From: Vreelandella salicampi
GTDB lineage: Bacteria; Pseudomonadota; Gammaproteobacteria; Pseudomonadales; Halomonadaceae
Assembly: GCF_013415105.1 (NCBI RefSeq)
Contig: NZ_JACCDF010000019.1
Span: 1 to 61,105 of the forward strand
Length of the DNA stretch: 61,105 bases
Reading direction: 5' to 3'
Positions within the stretch are counted from its first letter, which is position 1. Each line of letters opens with the position of its first letter. The notes below the pieces were generated by a model. The model saw only the letters and a list, made by a program, of their open reading frames with translations. It did no database searches and had not been told where the DNA came from. Made by a program: the position numbers and the translations under genes. Below are positions 35,116-43,358 of the stretch, piece after piece.

Positions 35116-36924
35116 CTAAGCGGACGCCACTTTTGGCGCCGCCTCGGGAAAATCGTGCGCCAGCGTTAACGTTCGCGCGTTAGGGCAAGCGGACTGCTCG
35201 GGGTAAACCGCGTTGGAAGGCTGCGTCAGTGCCACCCACGCGCTAAAGGTACTCAAATGAACAAAGCCGGTTAATTCCTGGCAGAACGTAGTGTCCTGCA
35301 GACGATCCATCACGGGCCCTTTCACTTCTGCCAAGTGCAGCACCACACCGGCATCGTCCAACCGCTGATTGATGGTTTCCAGACTTTCAAGCGCTGAGGC
35401 ATCGATCACGTTCACCGCTTGGCAGGCCAGCACCACGTGTTTGACGCCGGGCTGACGGCTCACCTCGTCCATCACCGTATCTTCAAGATAGCGCGCATTG
35501 GCAAAGTAGAGACTTTCATCAACGCGCAAAATGCACAGGTGAGGCGCGGTTTCGACTTGGTGACGCTCAACGTTACGAAAGTGCTCGCTCCCCGGCACCC
35601 GGCCAATCACGGCGCTATGCGGGCGGCTGGTGCGGTAGAGATGTAACGCCAACGAAAGCCCGACACCGGCTAAAATTCCGCTCTCCACCCCGCTGGCCAG
35701 CGTGACGATAATCGTCGCCAACATGGCGGCAAAGTCGCTGCGTGAATAACGCCAGGTACGCACAATGGCGGGGCAATCCACCAGGCTCAGCACGGCAATA
35801 ATGATCGTCGCGGCCAGTGTCGCCACGGGCAAATAAGCAATCAGGGGCGTTAACACCAAAGCCGCCACACCGATACCCACGGCGGTAAAGGCACCCGCGG
35901 CGGGTGTCTGCGCGCCCGCATCGAAGTTGACCACCGAGCGTGAAAAACCGCCGGTAACCGGCATACCACCGGAAAAAGACGCCGCCAAATTGGCACTGCC
36001 CAACCCGATCAATTCTTGGTTGGGGTCTATACGCTGGCGACGTTTTGCCGCCAACGTCTGCCCCACCGATACCGATTCGACAAACCCCACGATACTGATC
36101 AGCACCGCTGCCATTAACAAATCTCGCCACAGACCCAGCTCAAACCCAGGCAACGTAATGGGCGGCAACCCAGCAGGAATATCGCCCACCACATCCACGC
36201 CGCGTTGATCCAATCCCAAACGCCAGGTAATCAGCGTGGTTGCCGCGACCGCGACGATAGGGGCGGCTTTGGTCAACATGTCGGCAACGCCAGACGCCAC
36301 GCCCACGTTCAAAAGGCCCTTTTTCAGCCAGCGCCGCGCTGCATAAAGAAACACCAAGCTGCCTCCGCCGAGCAGTAGCGTCGTCAGATGAATATTGCCC
36401 AATTGTCCCCAAAGCCCGGTGACAAGCGCCACCATATTATGGCCGCTCGCCTCAACGCCCAGCAGATGACGCAGCTGCCCCGCCGCAATGATGAGGCCAG
36501 AGGCGGTAATAAAGCCTGAGATCACCGGGTGGCTGAGAAAGTTAGCCAGAAAACCCAGCCGGGCAAGGCCCATTAAGGTCAAAATTAGCCCCGATAGCAG
36601 CGCCAGTACCAGTGCGGCGCCTACGTATTCGGCACTTCCTGGCGTGGCAATATTGCCCAAGGCCGCCGCTGTCATCAGCGATACCACCGCCACCGGCCCC
36701 ACGGCTAGCGTCCGGCTAGTGCCAAAAATCGCGTAGGCCACCAGCGGCAGTACGCTGGCATATAACCCTACTTCGGCTGGCAGCCCCGCTAACATGGCAT
36801 ATGCCAGCGACTGCGGTATCAGCATGATCGTCACAATCACCGCCGCCAACAGATCTCGCGTCAGGGTGCTGCGCTGATAGTGCGGCAACCACTGAAAAAT
36901 AGGCAGGTAGCGTTTAGGATTCAT
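35116..36924 (-). CDS. SulP family anion transporter
   Basis: This 602-residue inner-membrane transporter has the SLC26/SulP transmembrane domain (DLLAAVIVTIMLIPQSLAYAMLAGLP, then GFVESVSVGQTLAAKRRQRIDPNQELIGLG and FSGGMPVTGGFSRSVVNFDAGAQT) and a C-terminal STAS domain from about residue 445 (VDESLYFANARYLED). Substrates in this family include sulfate, bicarbonate and dicarboxylates. Among sulfur genes sulfate or a related oxyanion is most likely. It might export sulfate or import it. Confidence 0.9.
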   Translation of the reverse strand: MNPKRYLPIFQWLPHYQRSTLTRDLLAAVIVTIMLIPQSLAYAMLAGLPAEVGLYASVLPLVAYAIFGTSRTLAVGPVAVVSLMTAAALGNIATPGSAEYVGAALVLALLSGLILTLMGLARLGFLANFLSHPVISGFITASGLIIAAGQLRHLLGVEASGHNMVALVTGLWGQLGNIHLTTLLLGGGSLVFLYAARRWLKKGLLNVGVASGVADMLTKAAPIVAVAATTLITWRLGLDQRGVDVVGDIPAGLPPITLPGFELGLWRDLLMAAVLISIVGFVESVSVGQTLAAKRRQRIDPNQELIGLGSANLAASFSGGMPVTGGFSRSVVNFDAGAQTPAAGAFTAVGIGVAALVLTPLIAYLPVATLAATIIIAVLSLVDCPAIVRTWRYSRSDFAAMLATIIVTLASGVESGILAGVGLSLALHLYRTSRPHSAVIGRVPGSEHFRNVERHQVETAPHLCILRVDESLYFANARYLEDTVMDEVSRQPGVKHVVLACQAVNVIDASALESLETINQRLDDAGVVLHLAEVKGPVMDRLQDTTFCQELTGFVHLSTFSAWVALTQPSNAVYPEQSACPNARTLTLAHDFPEAAPKVASA

Positions 36925-36973
36925 GGCATTGCCTCGCCATATTGGCGTTTAACACCCAGCGGTAAGAACGGTC

Positions 36974-37840
36974 TTAAAACGTATTGATCGGCACTTTGAG
37001 GTACACCTGTCCGTTATCTTCAGCGGGCGGCATTTCGCCCGCCCGCATATTGACCTGTACCGACGGGATAATAAGCCGCGGCATCCCCAAGGTAGCGTCA
37101 CGCTCTGAGCGCATCTTGACGAATTCCTCTTCGCTAACCCCATCACGCACATGCACGTTTGCCGCGCGCTGATCGGCGACGGTGGTTTCGTGTTGGTAGG
37201 TATCACGCTCGGGCGCCTTGTAGTCGTGGCACATAAACAGGCGGGTAGACCCAGGCAATGCGAGCACCTTTTGGATCGAGCGATAGAGGGCTCGTGCGTC
37301 ACCGCCGGGGAAGTCACAGCGCGCGGTGCCATAATCCGGCATGAACAGGGTATCGCCGACAAAGGCGGCATCACCGATCACATAGGTCAAGCAGGCGGGC
37401 GTATGGCCCGGGGTATGCAGCACGCGCCCTTCAAGCCCACCGATTTGGAAGGTGTCACCCTCTTCGAATAGAACATCAAACTGGCTGCCATCGCGGGCGA
37501 ACTCGGTACCGGCATTAAACGCCTTACCGAAAACCTCCTGTACCACGGTGATGTTGGCACCGATTCCCGTCTTGCCACCGAGTGTCTCGTGAAGATACGG
37601 CGCTGCCGAAAGATGGTCAGCGTGTACGTGCGTTTCCAAAATCCACTCAACCTCGAGACTGTGTTCACGAACAAAGTCAATAATCTCGTCAGCAGAGCGC
37701 ACATCCGTGCGACCCGCTGCATAATCAAAATCGAGTACTGAATCCAGGATCGCACACGCTTGGCTGTTGGGGTCCTGAACCACATAGCTAAACGTGTTGG
37801 TCGGTTCGTCGAAAAAGTGAGTCACCAATGGAGCGGTCAT
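36974..37840 (-). CDS. MBL-fold persulfide dioxygenase-like hydrolase (ETHE1/Blh type)
   Basis: This 288-residue metallo-beta-lactamase-fold protein has the metal site THVHADHLSAAPYL, HTPGHTPACL and GDTLFMPDYGTARCDFPGG. The latter and the C-terminal PRLIIPSVQVNMRAG...YLKVPINTF match the ETHE1/Blh group, which oxidise glutathione persulfide to sulfite using iron. The enzyme would clear sulfane sulfur brought in by the YeeE/YedE channel. The ATG at 37840 follows GGAGG. A symmetric AT-rich site lies 50-80 bases upstream, as found for BigR/SqrR-type repressors; no such regulator gene is in the window. Confidence 0.88.
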   Translation of the reverse strand: MTAPLVTHFFDEPTNTFSYVVQDPNSQACAILDSVLDFDYAAGRTDVRSADEIIDFVREHSLEVEWILETHVHADHLSAAPYLHETLGGKTGIGANITVVQEVFGKAFNAGTEFARDGSQFDVLFEEGDTFQIGGLEGRVLHTPGHTPACLTYVIGDAAFVGDTLFMPDYGTARCDFPGGDARALYRSIQKVLALPGSTRLFMCHDYKAPERDTYQHETTVADQRAANVHVRDGVSEEEFVKMRSERDATLGMPRLIIPSVQVNMRAGEMPPAEDNGQVYLKVPINTF

Positions 37841-37890
37841 AATCGCCTCCGAATAAACGTTGGATGCACCGGGAAAGGTGCTTTGGCATA

Positions 37891-37923
37891 AGTATAGCGC
37901 AAATAACGTTATATATTTATACT
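37891..37923 (-). promoter_or_regulatory. Nested palindrome upstream of the persulfide dioxygenase gene
   Basis: AGTATA (37891) and TATACT (37918) form an outer dyad around an inner perfect 10-bp palindrome ATAACGTTAT (37903-37912), both with nearly the same centre. The AT-rich symmetry resembles operators of persulfide-sensing ArsR-type repressors. On the minus strand the outer TATACT also makes a plausible -10 box. Confidence 0.4.
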
Positions 37924-37954
37924 ATTTTCAAATATAAAACCAAATGCATAAAAC

Positions 37955-37999
37955 AACACCGCCCGAACGTCTACAAAAGAGAAACGCTCGGGCGGTGTT
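37955..37999 (-). terminator. Terminator after the DsrE-like gene
   Basis: The arms AACACCGCCCGA and TCGGGCGGTGTT pair perfectly, and on the minus strand TGTTTTATG follows. It ends the rhodanese-DsrE transcript, so the persulfide dioxygenase gene has its own promoter. Confidence 0.85.
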
Positions 38000-38047
38000 T
38001 GCTGCATTTACCGACATAACAGTGAGGGCGATATAGCCTAAAAAACG

Positions 38048-38497
38048 TTAGAAGCTATACACCGGGATCGACGGATCACGCATCATCTCAGCCATGGGAC
38101 CCGGGGCGGCAACGCCGACACCTTCGCGTAGATCATCTTCAGAATAATCAGAGTTCGGCAGGTAGATGGCACAAACGTCAACACCGACGCCTTCTCCCAT
38201 CATCATCTGCATTAACCCTTCGGGTTTGATCTGCCCGGCCGGGTTGCTTGGCGGCGTGTTAACCGCCTCATCGCTCTCAAAGTCATCGATAGCCAAATCA
38301 CCGGCTGCGTCGCAGAGCAGAATGTGCAGATCCGTGCCTTGCTGTCGCATCGCATTACCCAAAATCATCGCCATGCTCTGAGTTTGTACTTCGTCGCTTG
38401 TCACGATCATCAAGGCGCGATCATCAGCGGTCGCAAGCGTCGGCAGTGCGAAAACGGCAACGCTTAACGCCGTCGCCGCCAATAGTGTGTGGCGCAT
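38048..38497 (-). CDS. Secreted DsrE-like protein
   Basis: This 149-residue protein has a clear signal peptide (MRHTLLAATALSVAVFALP, cleavage near Ala24) and a DsrE/DsrF-like fold: RALMIVTSDEVQTQSMAMILGNAMRQQG, then GVGVDVCAIYLPNSD with Cys109 where sulfur-carrying DsrE proteins have their reactive cysteine; Cys62 is a second one. Most DsrE proteins are cytoplasmic sulfur carriers, so periplasmic location is notable. It follows the secreted rhodanese gene by 39 bases and would be a natural partner. Start ATG behind AAAGGAG. Confidence 0.82.
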   Translation of the reverse strand: MRHTLLAATALSVAVFALPTLATADDRALMIVTSDEVQTQSMAMILGNAMRQQGTDLHILLCDAAGDLAIDDFESDEAVNTPPSNPAGQIKPEGLMQMMMGEGVGVDVCAIYLPNSDYSEDDLREGVGVAAPGPMAEMMRDPSIPVYSF

Positions 38498-38536
38498 CGT
38501 AAAACTCCTTTAAACAATGAAATACATCCAGCCGAT

Positions 38537-39169
38537 TTAGTCTTCATACTTGCCTTCATACCAAGCGACATCGGGGTTGATCGTGTAACTCCACGGCAAA
38601 CCCGCATTACGCCAACCGTTACGTGCACGAACGCCTGCCGAGTCGCCTTCTTTTAGCTGCCCCCCTTCAAAGCCGTCGCTCATGGAATAGACGTCGGAGT
38701 AGCCCATTTCCGCAACGACATCGACTGCGGGCGCACTGCGCGTCGCGCCAGAACGGCACATCACAATGATAGGGGTATCGTCTGCAACGCCGAGCGACTC
38801 AAGCTCGGCGCGTATCTGCGCTTCGAAGTTGGGGTTACGGGCAATCGGCCAGGTTTGGGCGTCATCATCAAACTGCGTGCGATCCGCCAGCACCCACGGC
38901 ACGTGGATATCCGTCGGTTCTGCAAAGCCAGTGAATTTAATTTCGATAGGATCGCGCACATCAATCAGTATCGCATCGCTCTCTTCCTGCATAAGCTCAT
39001 GTGCCTCCTCAGCGGTGACATAGAGCCCAAGCTTCGTTTCGCGATAAGCCGACGCGTCATCTTGCGCTTGCGCGATACTGCCCAAGCTCATGGCGACCGT
39101 TACGGCGATCGCCACGGGTAAAGCCGTGCGTGAAGAGAAACGGTGGTGCATAACGCTGCTGCCGTTCAT
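38537..39169 (-). CDS. Secreted rhodanese-like sulfurtransferase
   Basis: This 210-residue protein has an N-terminal signal sequence (cleavage near Ala36) and a rhodanese domain with active-site loop CRSGATRS (Cys138), the DVRDP strand and a C-terminal GFEGG region. It would move sulfane sulfur in the periplasm, perhaps from tetrathionate or thiosulfate produced around TsdA, to the DsrE-like protein encoded next. I choose ATG 39169 because AGAGGA precedes it; the ATG at 39151 lacks a ribosome-binding site. Confidence 0.88.
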   Translation of the reverse strand: MNGSSVMHHRFSSRTALPVAIAVTVAMSLGSIAQAQDDASAYRETKLGLYVTAEEAHELMQEESDAILIDVRDPIEIKFTGFAEPTDIHVPWVLADRTQFDDDAQTWPIARNPNFEAQIRAELESLGVADDTPIIVMCRSGATRSAPAVDVVAEMGYSDVYSMSDGFEGGQLKEGDSAGVRARNGWRNAGLPWSYTINPDVAWYEGKYED

Positions 39170-39347
39170 AATAAAATCCTCTAAGTTAATAACTATAGAG
39201 ACAGCTTAGCCAAAAAAACCGCCAGCATCCTGTGGCGGTTTGTCGCAAGCCGAAAGTTGCAGCACGGCAAGAAAAGGAATGAGAGAGCAAAAGGGAAGGG
39301 ATAGTAAGGCGCGATCAAATATTGGATAAAAAATTTTGCCCGAATGC

Positions 39348-39375
39348 TTGGAATCAGGCACAAAATAGCTATACT
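39348..39375 (+). promoter_or_regulatory. Promoter of a candidate small RNA
   Basis: TTGGAA (39348-39353), a 16-base spacer and TATACT (39370-39375) resemble a sigma-70 promoter reading right, away from the rhodanese gene. No open reading frame follows before the terminator at 39448. Confidence 0.55.
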
Positions 39376-39381
39376 CAAATT

Positions 39382-39475
39382 GTACCCGCTGGCATCCCTG
39401 TATACCCCTCCCCCAGCCAGCGGGCTGCAGTGAGCCAAGCCTTTTATGCCCGCCCTCCCCCGGCGGGCTTTTTTT
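39382..39475 (+). ncRNA. Candidate small RNA with two C-rich hairpin loops
   Basis: Between the rhodanese and MotB-like genes lies a plus-strand unit of about 95 bases with its own promoter and terminator. The first stem pairs CCCGCTGGC (39385-39393) perfectly with GCCAGCGGG (39416-39424) and shows a 22-base loop containing ACCCCTCCCCCA. A linker of 23 bases follows, then the terminator stem whose loop is CTCCCCC. Both loops could pair with purine-rich ribosome-binding sites (AGGGG/GGAGG), a layout known from C-rich-loop regulatory RNAs. No family was recognised. The rest of the gap (39170-39347) shows only AT-rich sequence. Confidence 0.5.
39448..39475 (+). terminator. Intrinsic terminator of the candidate small RNA
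   Basis: GCCCGCC / GGCGGGC arms with a 7-base loop are followed by seven T residues on the plus strand. On the minus strand there is no U-tract, so it does not serve the MotB-like gene. Confidence 0.88.
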
Positions 39476-39484
39476 CACTTGCCG

Positions 39485-40477
39485 CTACTCGACGTGGATC
39501 ACGACCTCAACGCGGCGGTTACGCGCGCGCCCCTGTGCTGTGTCGTTATCGGCGAGTGGCTCTGTTGCCGCTAACCCGACCGCACGAAGGCGATCAGAAT
39601 CCACTCCGGCGTCTTCCAGCACCTCGACAATCGCAATGGCCCGCGCGCTAGAGAGCGCCCAATTGGAGGGGTATTCCGTCGTGTTGATTGACCGGCTGTC
39701 CGAGTGGCCTTCTACAGAGACTTTACCGTCGTAGCGTTGGATCGTTTCCATAAGGCTCGCCACAAGTGCTTCGCCATCCCCGGTTAAGTCGGCGGTCGAA
39801 CTGGGGAAAAGCAGCTGATCCTGAACACGAAGGTTAATCCCCTCCGACACACGCGACACTTCAACGCCCTCCAGATCCGGCAGGTAGAGTGAGTCGTCCA
39901 CCCGCTGCGCGAGCGATTGATTAAGCGCCAACGCACTTGCCACAGCGTCGTCATCGACGTCCACCACATTACTGGGCGGGCGATCCGTCAGCACCACCAT
40001 AAAATCGGCAAGCGGCCGGGTTAAATCAAACCCTGAAGGCATCATTAAGCGCGGCAATTCCGGTGCGGGCAGCTGTTCAGGTTCGGCCTCAAGTGCCGGC
40101 TTAGCCAATAGCCGCGGGGGTGACGGTACGCGCGGCGGTAACCCCGCCACCCCTAAGGCAGCACTAAGCGCCATCGGGCTAAGTTGCCCTGGCGCAGTAG
40201 GCGGTACCCGCTGGGCGTTGCGTAAGTCCGCTAGCGGCTCCGGCAGCGGCACCTCTAAACGCGGTATCGGGCGCATTTCCTCTTCTGCAGGCGCGCGCGA
40301 GCCCACCAACCACCCGGGGTTGGCCGCCTCCGCCGCCACAATAATGATCACAAACAGTGCCACTAGCAGCGTCATGACATCGATATAACTCACCATCCAT
40401 GCGTTGTCGCTATCATCATCGTGATGCACTTTTAATAGAGAATCGTGGCGTGGCCCGCTGCGGTGATCTTCAAGCAT
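39485..40477 (-). CDS. MotB/OmpA-like peptidoglycan-binding membrane protein
   Basis: This 330-residue protein has a short cytoplasmic start, one membrane span with an Asp in it (SYIDVMTLLVALFVIIIV, Asp33, equivalent to the MotB proton-binding aspartate), a Pro-rich linker and a C-terminal OmpA-like domain (VSVEGHSDSRSINTTEYPSNWALSSARA, residues about 225-330). This is the layout of MotB/PomB and related ExbD/TolR-type stator proteins. No MotA-like partner lies beside it, so it may serve another motor-like or envelope machine. Confidence 0.85.
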   Translation of the reverse strand: MLEDHRSGPRHDSLLKVHHDDDSDNAWMVSYIDVMTLLVALFVIIIVAAEAANPGWLVGSRAPAEEEMRPIPRLEVPLPEPLADLRNAQRVPPTAPGQLSPMALSAALGVAGLPPRVPSPPRLLAKPALEAEPEQLPAPELPRLMMPSGFDLTRPLADFMVVLTDRPPSNVVDVDDDAVASALALNQSLAQRVDDSLYLPDLEGVEVSRVSEGINLRVQDQLLFPSSTADLTGDGEALVASLMETIQRYDGKVSVEGHSDSRSINTTEYPSNWALSSARAIAIVEVLEDAGVDSDRLRAVGLAATEPLADNDTAQGRARNRRVEVVIHVE

Positions 40478-40580
40478 CCGTGTTATCGCTCATTCAAGTT
40501 TCTAACTCCGTAGCCGATCTTTGTTAGGCATGGCAAACTAGTCTATCAAACGCCGTTTTTGTCGCGAGAAGGATCTGCCG

Positions 40581-41333
40581 GTGCCGTCTTATTTACCTGA
40601 TACGTTTCGAACACAGGCCAGCGCCTTACGCTGGCTACGCCCCCTCGCCATGGGCGCGGTGCTTGCGACGCTAAGTGGCTGCTTTTATGCCAATACGTCA
40701 CAAGCGCCGATTGCGACCACCTACCCCTATACCGAGCAGCAGCGCATGCAGGCCGCCCATCACTGGGATGTGCTCGCGCAGCACGAAGCCGACGGGATTT
40801 TGCGCAACAGCCGCGTGCGTTTCCGCGACCTTTATATTCACCCCGATGACCAGGCACCGCAGGATGAAAACCAAGGCGGCGAATTTGGTCGCGGTTTTCA
40901 CGACCTACTCACCAGCCAGTTGGTTTCTCGTGGCGCCAATGTCACCACCGTACCTAGCGCGCAAAGCGCCACGGTGAGGTTTAACGTTGAGGTCGTGAAT
41001 CACCGCGACCGCGGTTACATCCGCCCGCCACGAGGCGCTTTCACAGCCCTCGCCGGTGGCGTGGCCGTGGCCACACACCCCTTCAACCATTGGAGCGAGC
41101 CTGCTCTCGCGCTGCTACCTGCTGCCATCGCGGCGGATATCACCAGCGGTAGCTGGACCTATACGGGCAACGAAGAAATCATTGTGACCACGCAAATTGT
41201 GGATGACGAGCGCATTCTCTACTCATCATCGAACATTTACTACACCAACCAAGGCGACCGTCGCCACTATGCCCCGCACCGGGTGCCCCAACCGCCTGCC
41301 ACCCCCACGGTTTCCATCACAGACTCTTGGTAA
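40581..41333 (+). CDS. Putative lipoprotein of unknown function
   Basis: This 250-residue protein has a signal peptide ending in the lipobox LSGC (cysteine near residue 34). The rest has no motif I recognise; it is soluble, with a mid-protein segment FTALAGGVAVATHPF and beta-rich C-terminal part (EEIIVTTQIVDDERILYSSS). It starts at GTG 40581 behind AGAAGGA. It precedes a FlgO-type lipoprotein by four bases, so they probably act together at the outer membrane, perhaps in assembling the flagellar or other envelope structure. Confidence 0.75.
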   Translation: MPSYLPDTFRTQASALRWLRPLAMGAVLATLSGCFYANTSQAPIATTYPYTEQQRMQAAHHWDVLAQHEADGILRNSRVRFRDLYIHPDDQAPQDENQGGEFGRGFHDLLTSQLVSRGANVTTVPSAQSATVRFNVEVVNHRDRGYIRPPRGAFTALAGGVAVATHPFNHWSEPALALLPAAIAADITSGSWTYTGNEEIIVTTQIVDDERILYSSSNIYYTNQGDRRHYAPHRVPQPPATPTVSITDSW

Positions 41334-41337
41334 CACC

Positions 41338-41910
41338 ATGCCTCTGATTCCCTTTTTCCCAATGCGTTCACGCACGGCTTGCCTTATGGCCGTCGGTTTT
41401 TTTACGCTACTTCTAAGCGCTTGTTCCGTACTCGATAACAACAGCGCGCCCCCCGAGCCTAAGCCGGATCTATCAGAGCTTGCCCATCAAGCGGCAGAGC
41501 GCATCGTCGCAGGCAATCCCGATATCACCCGCTACAGCCCGATGATTGCCGCGACCTTTGTGGATATCGATAACCTAAGCCAATCTTCCACCTTTGGCCG
41601 CATCAGCTCCGAAATCATGGCATCCGCGCTTGCGCGCCAGGGCATGCAGGTACGCGAAGTCAAAATGCGCGACAGCATGTTTATTGAAGAGAGTGTGGGT
41701 GAGCTCATTCTATCTCGCCAAGTGCAGCGCCTAAGCGCCCAGCATGACGCCCGCTCGATTTTGATGGGCACCTACGCCCAAGGGCAGGATTATGTTTACG
41801 TCAGCGCGAGGGTCGTACGCTCTGGTGATGCCATGGTGTTGGGCACCGCGGATTTTCGATTGCCGCTTAACAACAACACCCGCAGCTTGCTTGATGCAGG
41901 GGGTTGGTGA
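41338..41910 (+). CDS. FlgO-family outer-membrane lipoprotein
   Basis: This 190-residue protein has a signal peptide with lipobox LLSAC (cysteine near residue 29) and a FlgO domain: ADLAHQ-type helix, PMIAATFVDIDNLSQSSTFGRISSEIMASALARQG, then ILSRQVQRLSAQHDARSILMGTYAQG. FlgO is needed for stable flagellar outer-membrane rings in Vibrio. The chosen ATG at 41338 comes four bases after the previous stop; a longer frame from 41197 overlaps the upstream gene and is not credible. The gap to 42045 holds two small hairpins (42004-42024 and near 41974). Confidence 0.8.
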   Translation: MPLIPFFPMRSRTACLMAVGFFTLLLSACSVLDNNSAPPEPKPDLSELAHQAAERIVAGNPDITRYSPMIAATFVDIDNLSQSSTFGRISSEIMASALARQGMQVREVKMRDSMFIEESVGELILSRQVQRLSAQHDARSILMGTYAQGQDYVYVSARVVRSGDAMVLGTADFRLPLNNNTRSLLDAGGW

Positions 41911-42045
41911 GTGCAGGTTAAAGGGCAAATCACGCAATAAATGACGCTCCTGGAAATAATTACCTAGGCAGTTGACTCCCGATTTATCGGGGCAAACAGT
42001 TCAGCCATTCGTGCAATGAATGGCGCTCCTGCTCAGAATGCTTGA

Positions 42046-43242
42046 TTACGCCATCCATCCATCGTCATCGATGATCGTACGCACTGCGGTCAGCTGGGCC
42101 ACACCCTCGCCAAAGCTGCCGCCCTGTGGATTAAACACGTCCAAGTAAAACGCCTCATCAGGCTCGGCAATATCGTCACCGATCACTTCCACGGCAATTG
42201 CGGCTTGTGTTTCGCCGGGATAAAGGATCAGTGTATCGGCCACGGCGATATAATCCTCCCCAGCGGTAGCGCTGCCGTCTCGGGTAGCATAGTCAACGCT
42301 TAACCACTGCTTAGGATCATCACGCTCGCCGTTAAATTCGAGCAGAAAGTACACAAGCGACGTGCCGTCATCCTCCTCAAGAAGGGTGGTTTCGACCTCT
42401 TCTGGGCTCGCCGGTGTGTTCGGGTCGGCCTTACGGAGGCTTCGGTCAATCCACTGTTGATAGTAACTTACCCGCTGAAAAGACGCTATTTCGCCAAAAC
42501 TGCTGTCTTGAACGTCATTGATATCAGGAGATTGCCCGTTGCGGCTAAGCGACGCCGTGTAAGTGGCGACACCCGCGACGTCACCATCAATAAACGCCGG
42601 GCCGCCGCTGTCACCAGGAGCAATCAGACCCTCTGCACCACCACGCCCGGTATCGCGCAAGCCCATTAGCACACCCAGCGCATCGTTTTCGCTGCTGCCA
42701 TCATCAAAGTCGATGATCAGTTGGGAGCCAGGTAATGGGTCCCAAGCAATGCCACCCCCAAGCGCCTCCTTCAGGGCGTCTCCTGTGGTGTCAAAACGGT
42801 TTTCGGCTAGATGTTTAGTGGGCGCCACACTACCGCTTTCCACATACCCTGTAAGGCCATCGCCGGGAAGGCCGTAGCCGACAAGCGTAATATCACTGCC
42901 CACATCATCGTCGTAGCGGTAGAGCGTGCTTCGCTCAGCGCTCGCCGGTGCCGGCTCGCCTAGCCACACCAGGGCGAGGTCGCCATTGCCATTATCCGCA
43001 TCGAAAAGAGGATGAAGCGCATACTGCGAGGCTGGCACGTTAATACGCCCGGCCGGTGTATCCATACGCACTGTCACGGTATCAGCGCCCTCAAGCACGT
43101 GGGCAGACGTTAGTACGGCGCGACCGCCGTTTAGCAGTACGCCTGAGCCGTAAAAGCCCCCGGCTGACACCTGAACAACGCCGTCATAGCCTTCGCCGGG
43201 CATGACTCGATAACGCTCAGGGTCGCGAGTAACAGTTACCAT
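42046..43242 (-). CDS. Trypsin-like serine protease with Calx-beta domain
   Basis: This 398-residue protein has the chymotrypsin-fold catalytic triad His48 (LTSAHVLE), Asp88 (NGDLALVW) and Ser212 (APGDSGGPAF), then a linker and a C-terminal Calx-beta domain (about 285-395: YATRDGSATAGEDYIAVADTLILYPGETQ...DEAFYLDVF), which binds calcium. There is no signal peptide, and its place near RTX-type exoproteins suggests type I secretion, though no RTX nonamers or secretion genes are seen here. The ATG follows GAGG. It may process surface proteins. Confidence 0.85.
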   Translation of the reverse strand: MVTVTRDPERYRVMPGEGYDGVVQVSAGGFYGSGVLLNGGRAVLTSAHVLEGADTVTVRMDTPAGRINVPASQYALHPLFDADNGNGDLALVWLGEPAPASAERSTLYRYDDDVGSDITLVGYGLPGDGLTGYVESGSVAPTKHLAENRFDTTGDALKEALGGGIAWDPLPGSQLIIDFDDGSSENDALGVLMGLRDTGRGGAEGLIAPGDSGGPAFIDGDVAGVATYTASLSRNGQSPDINDVQDSSFGEIASFQRVSYYQQWIDRSLRKADPNTPASPEEVETTLLEEDDGTSLVYFLLEFNGERDDPKQWLSVDYATRDGSATAGEDYIAVADTLILYPGETQAAIAVEVIGDDIAEPDEAFYLDVFNPQGGSFGEGVAQLTAVRTIIDDDGWMA

Positions 43243-43358
43243 CGGAAAAACCTCACAGTAATGAGGTATTGAAGATTAAATACATGGCACCAACGGCACC
43301 CCGCCACAGCCGGTTAACAAAACGGCAATGGCGAGTAATAGCGTTACCTTTAACATAC

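Noticed and set aside
39193..39478. Two minus-strand open frames in the rhodanese-MotB gap
   Set aside because: No start signals or protein-like pattern; the stretch is better explained by the plus-strand promoter, hairpin and terminator.
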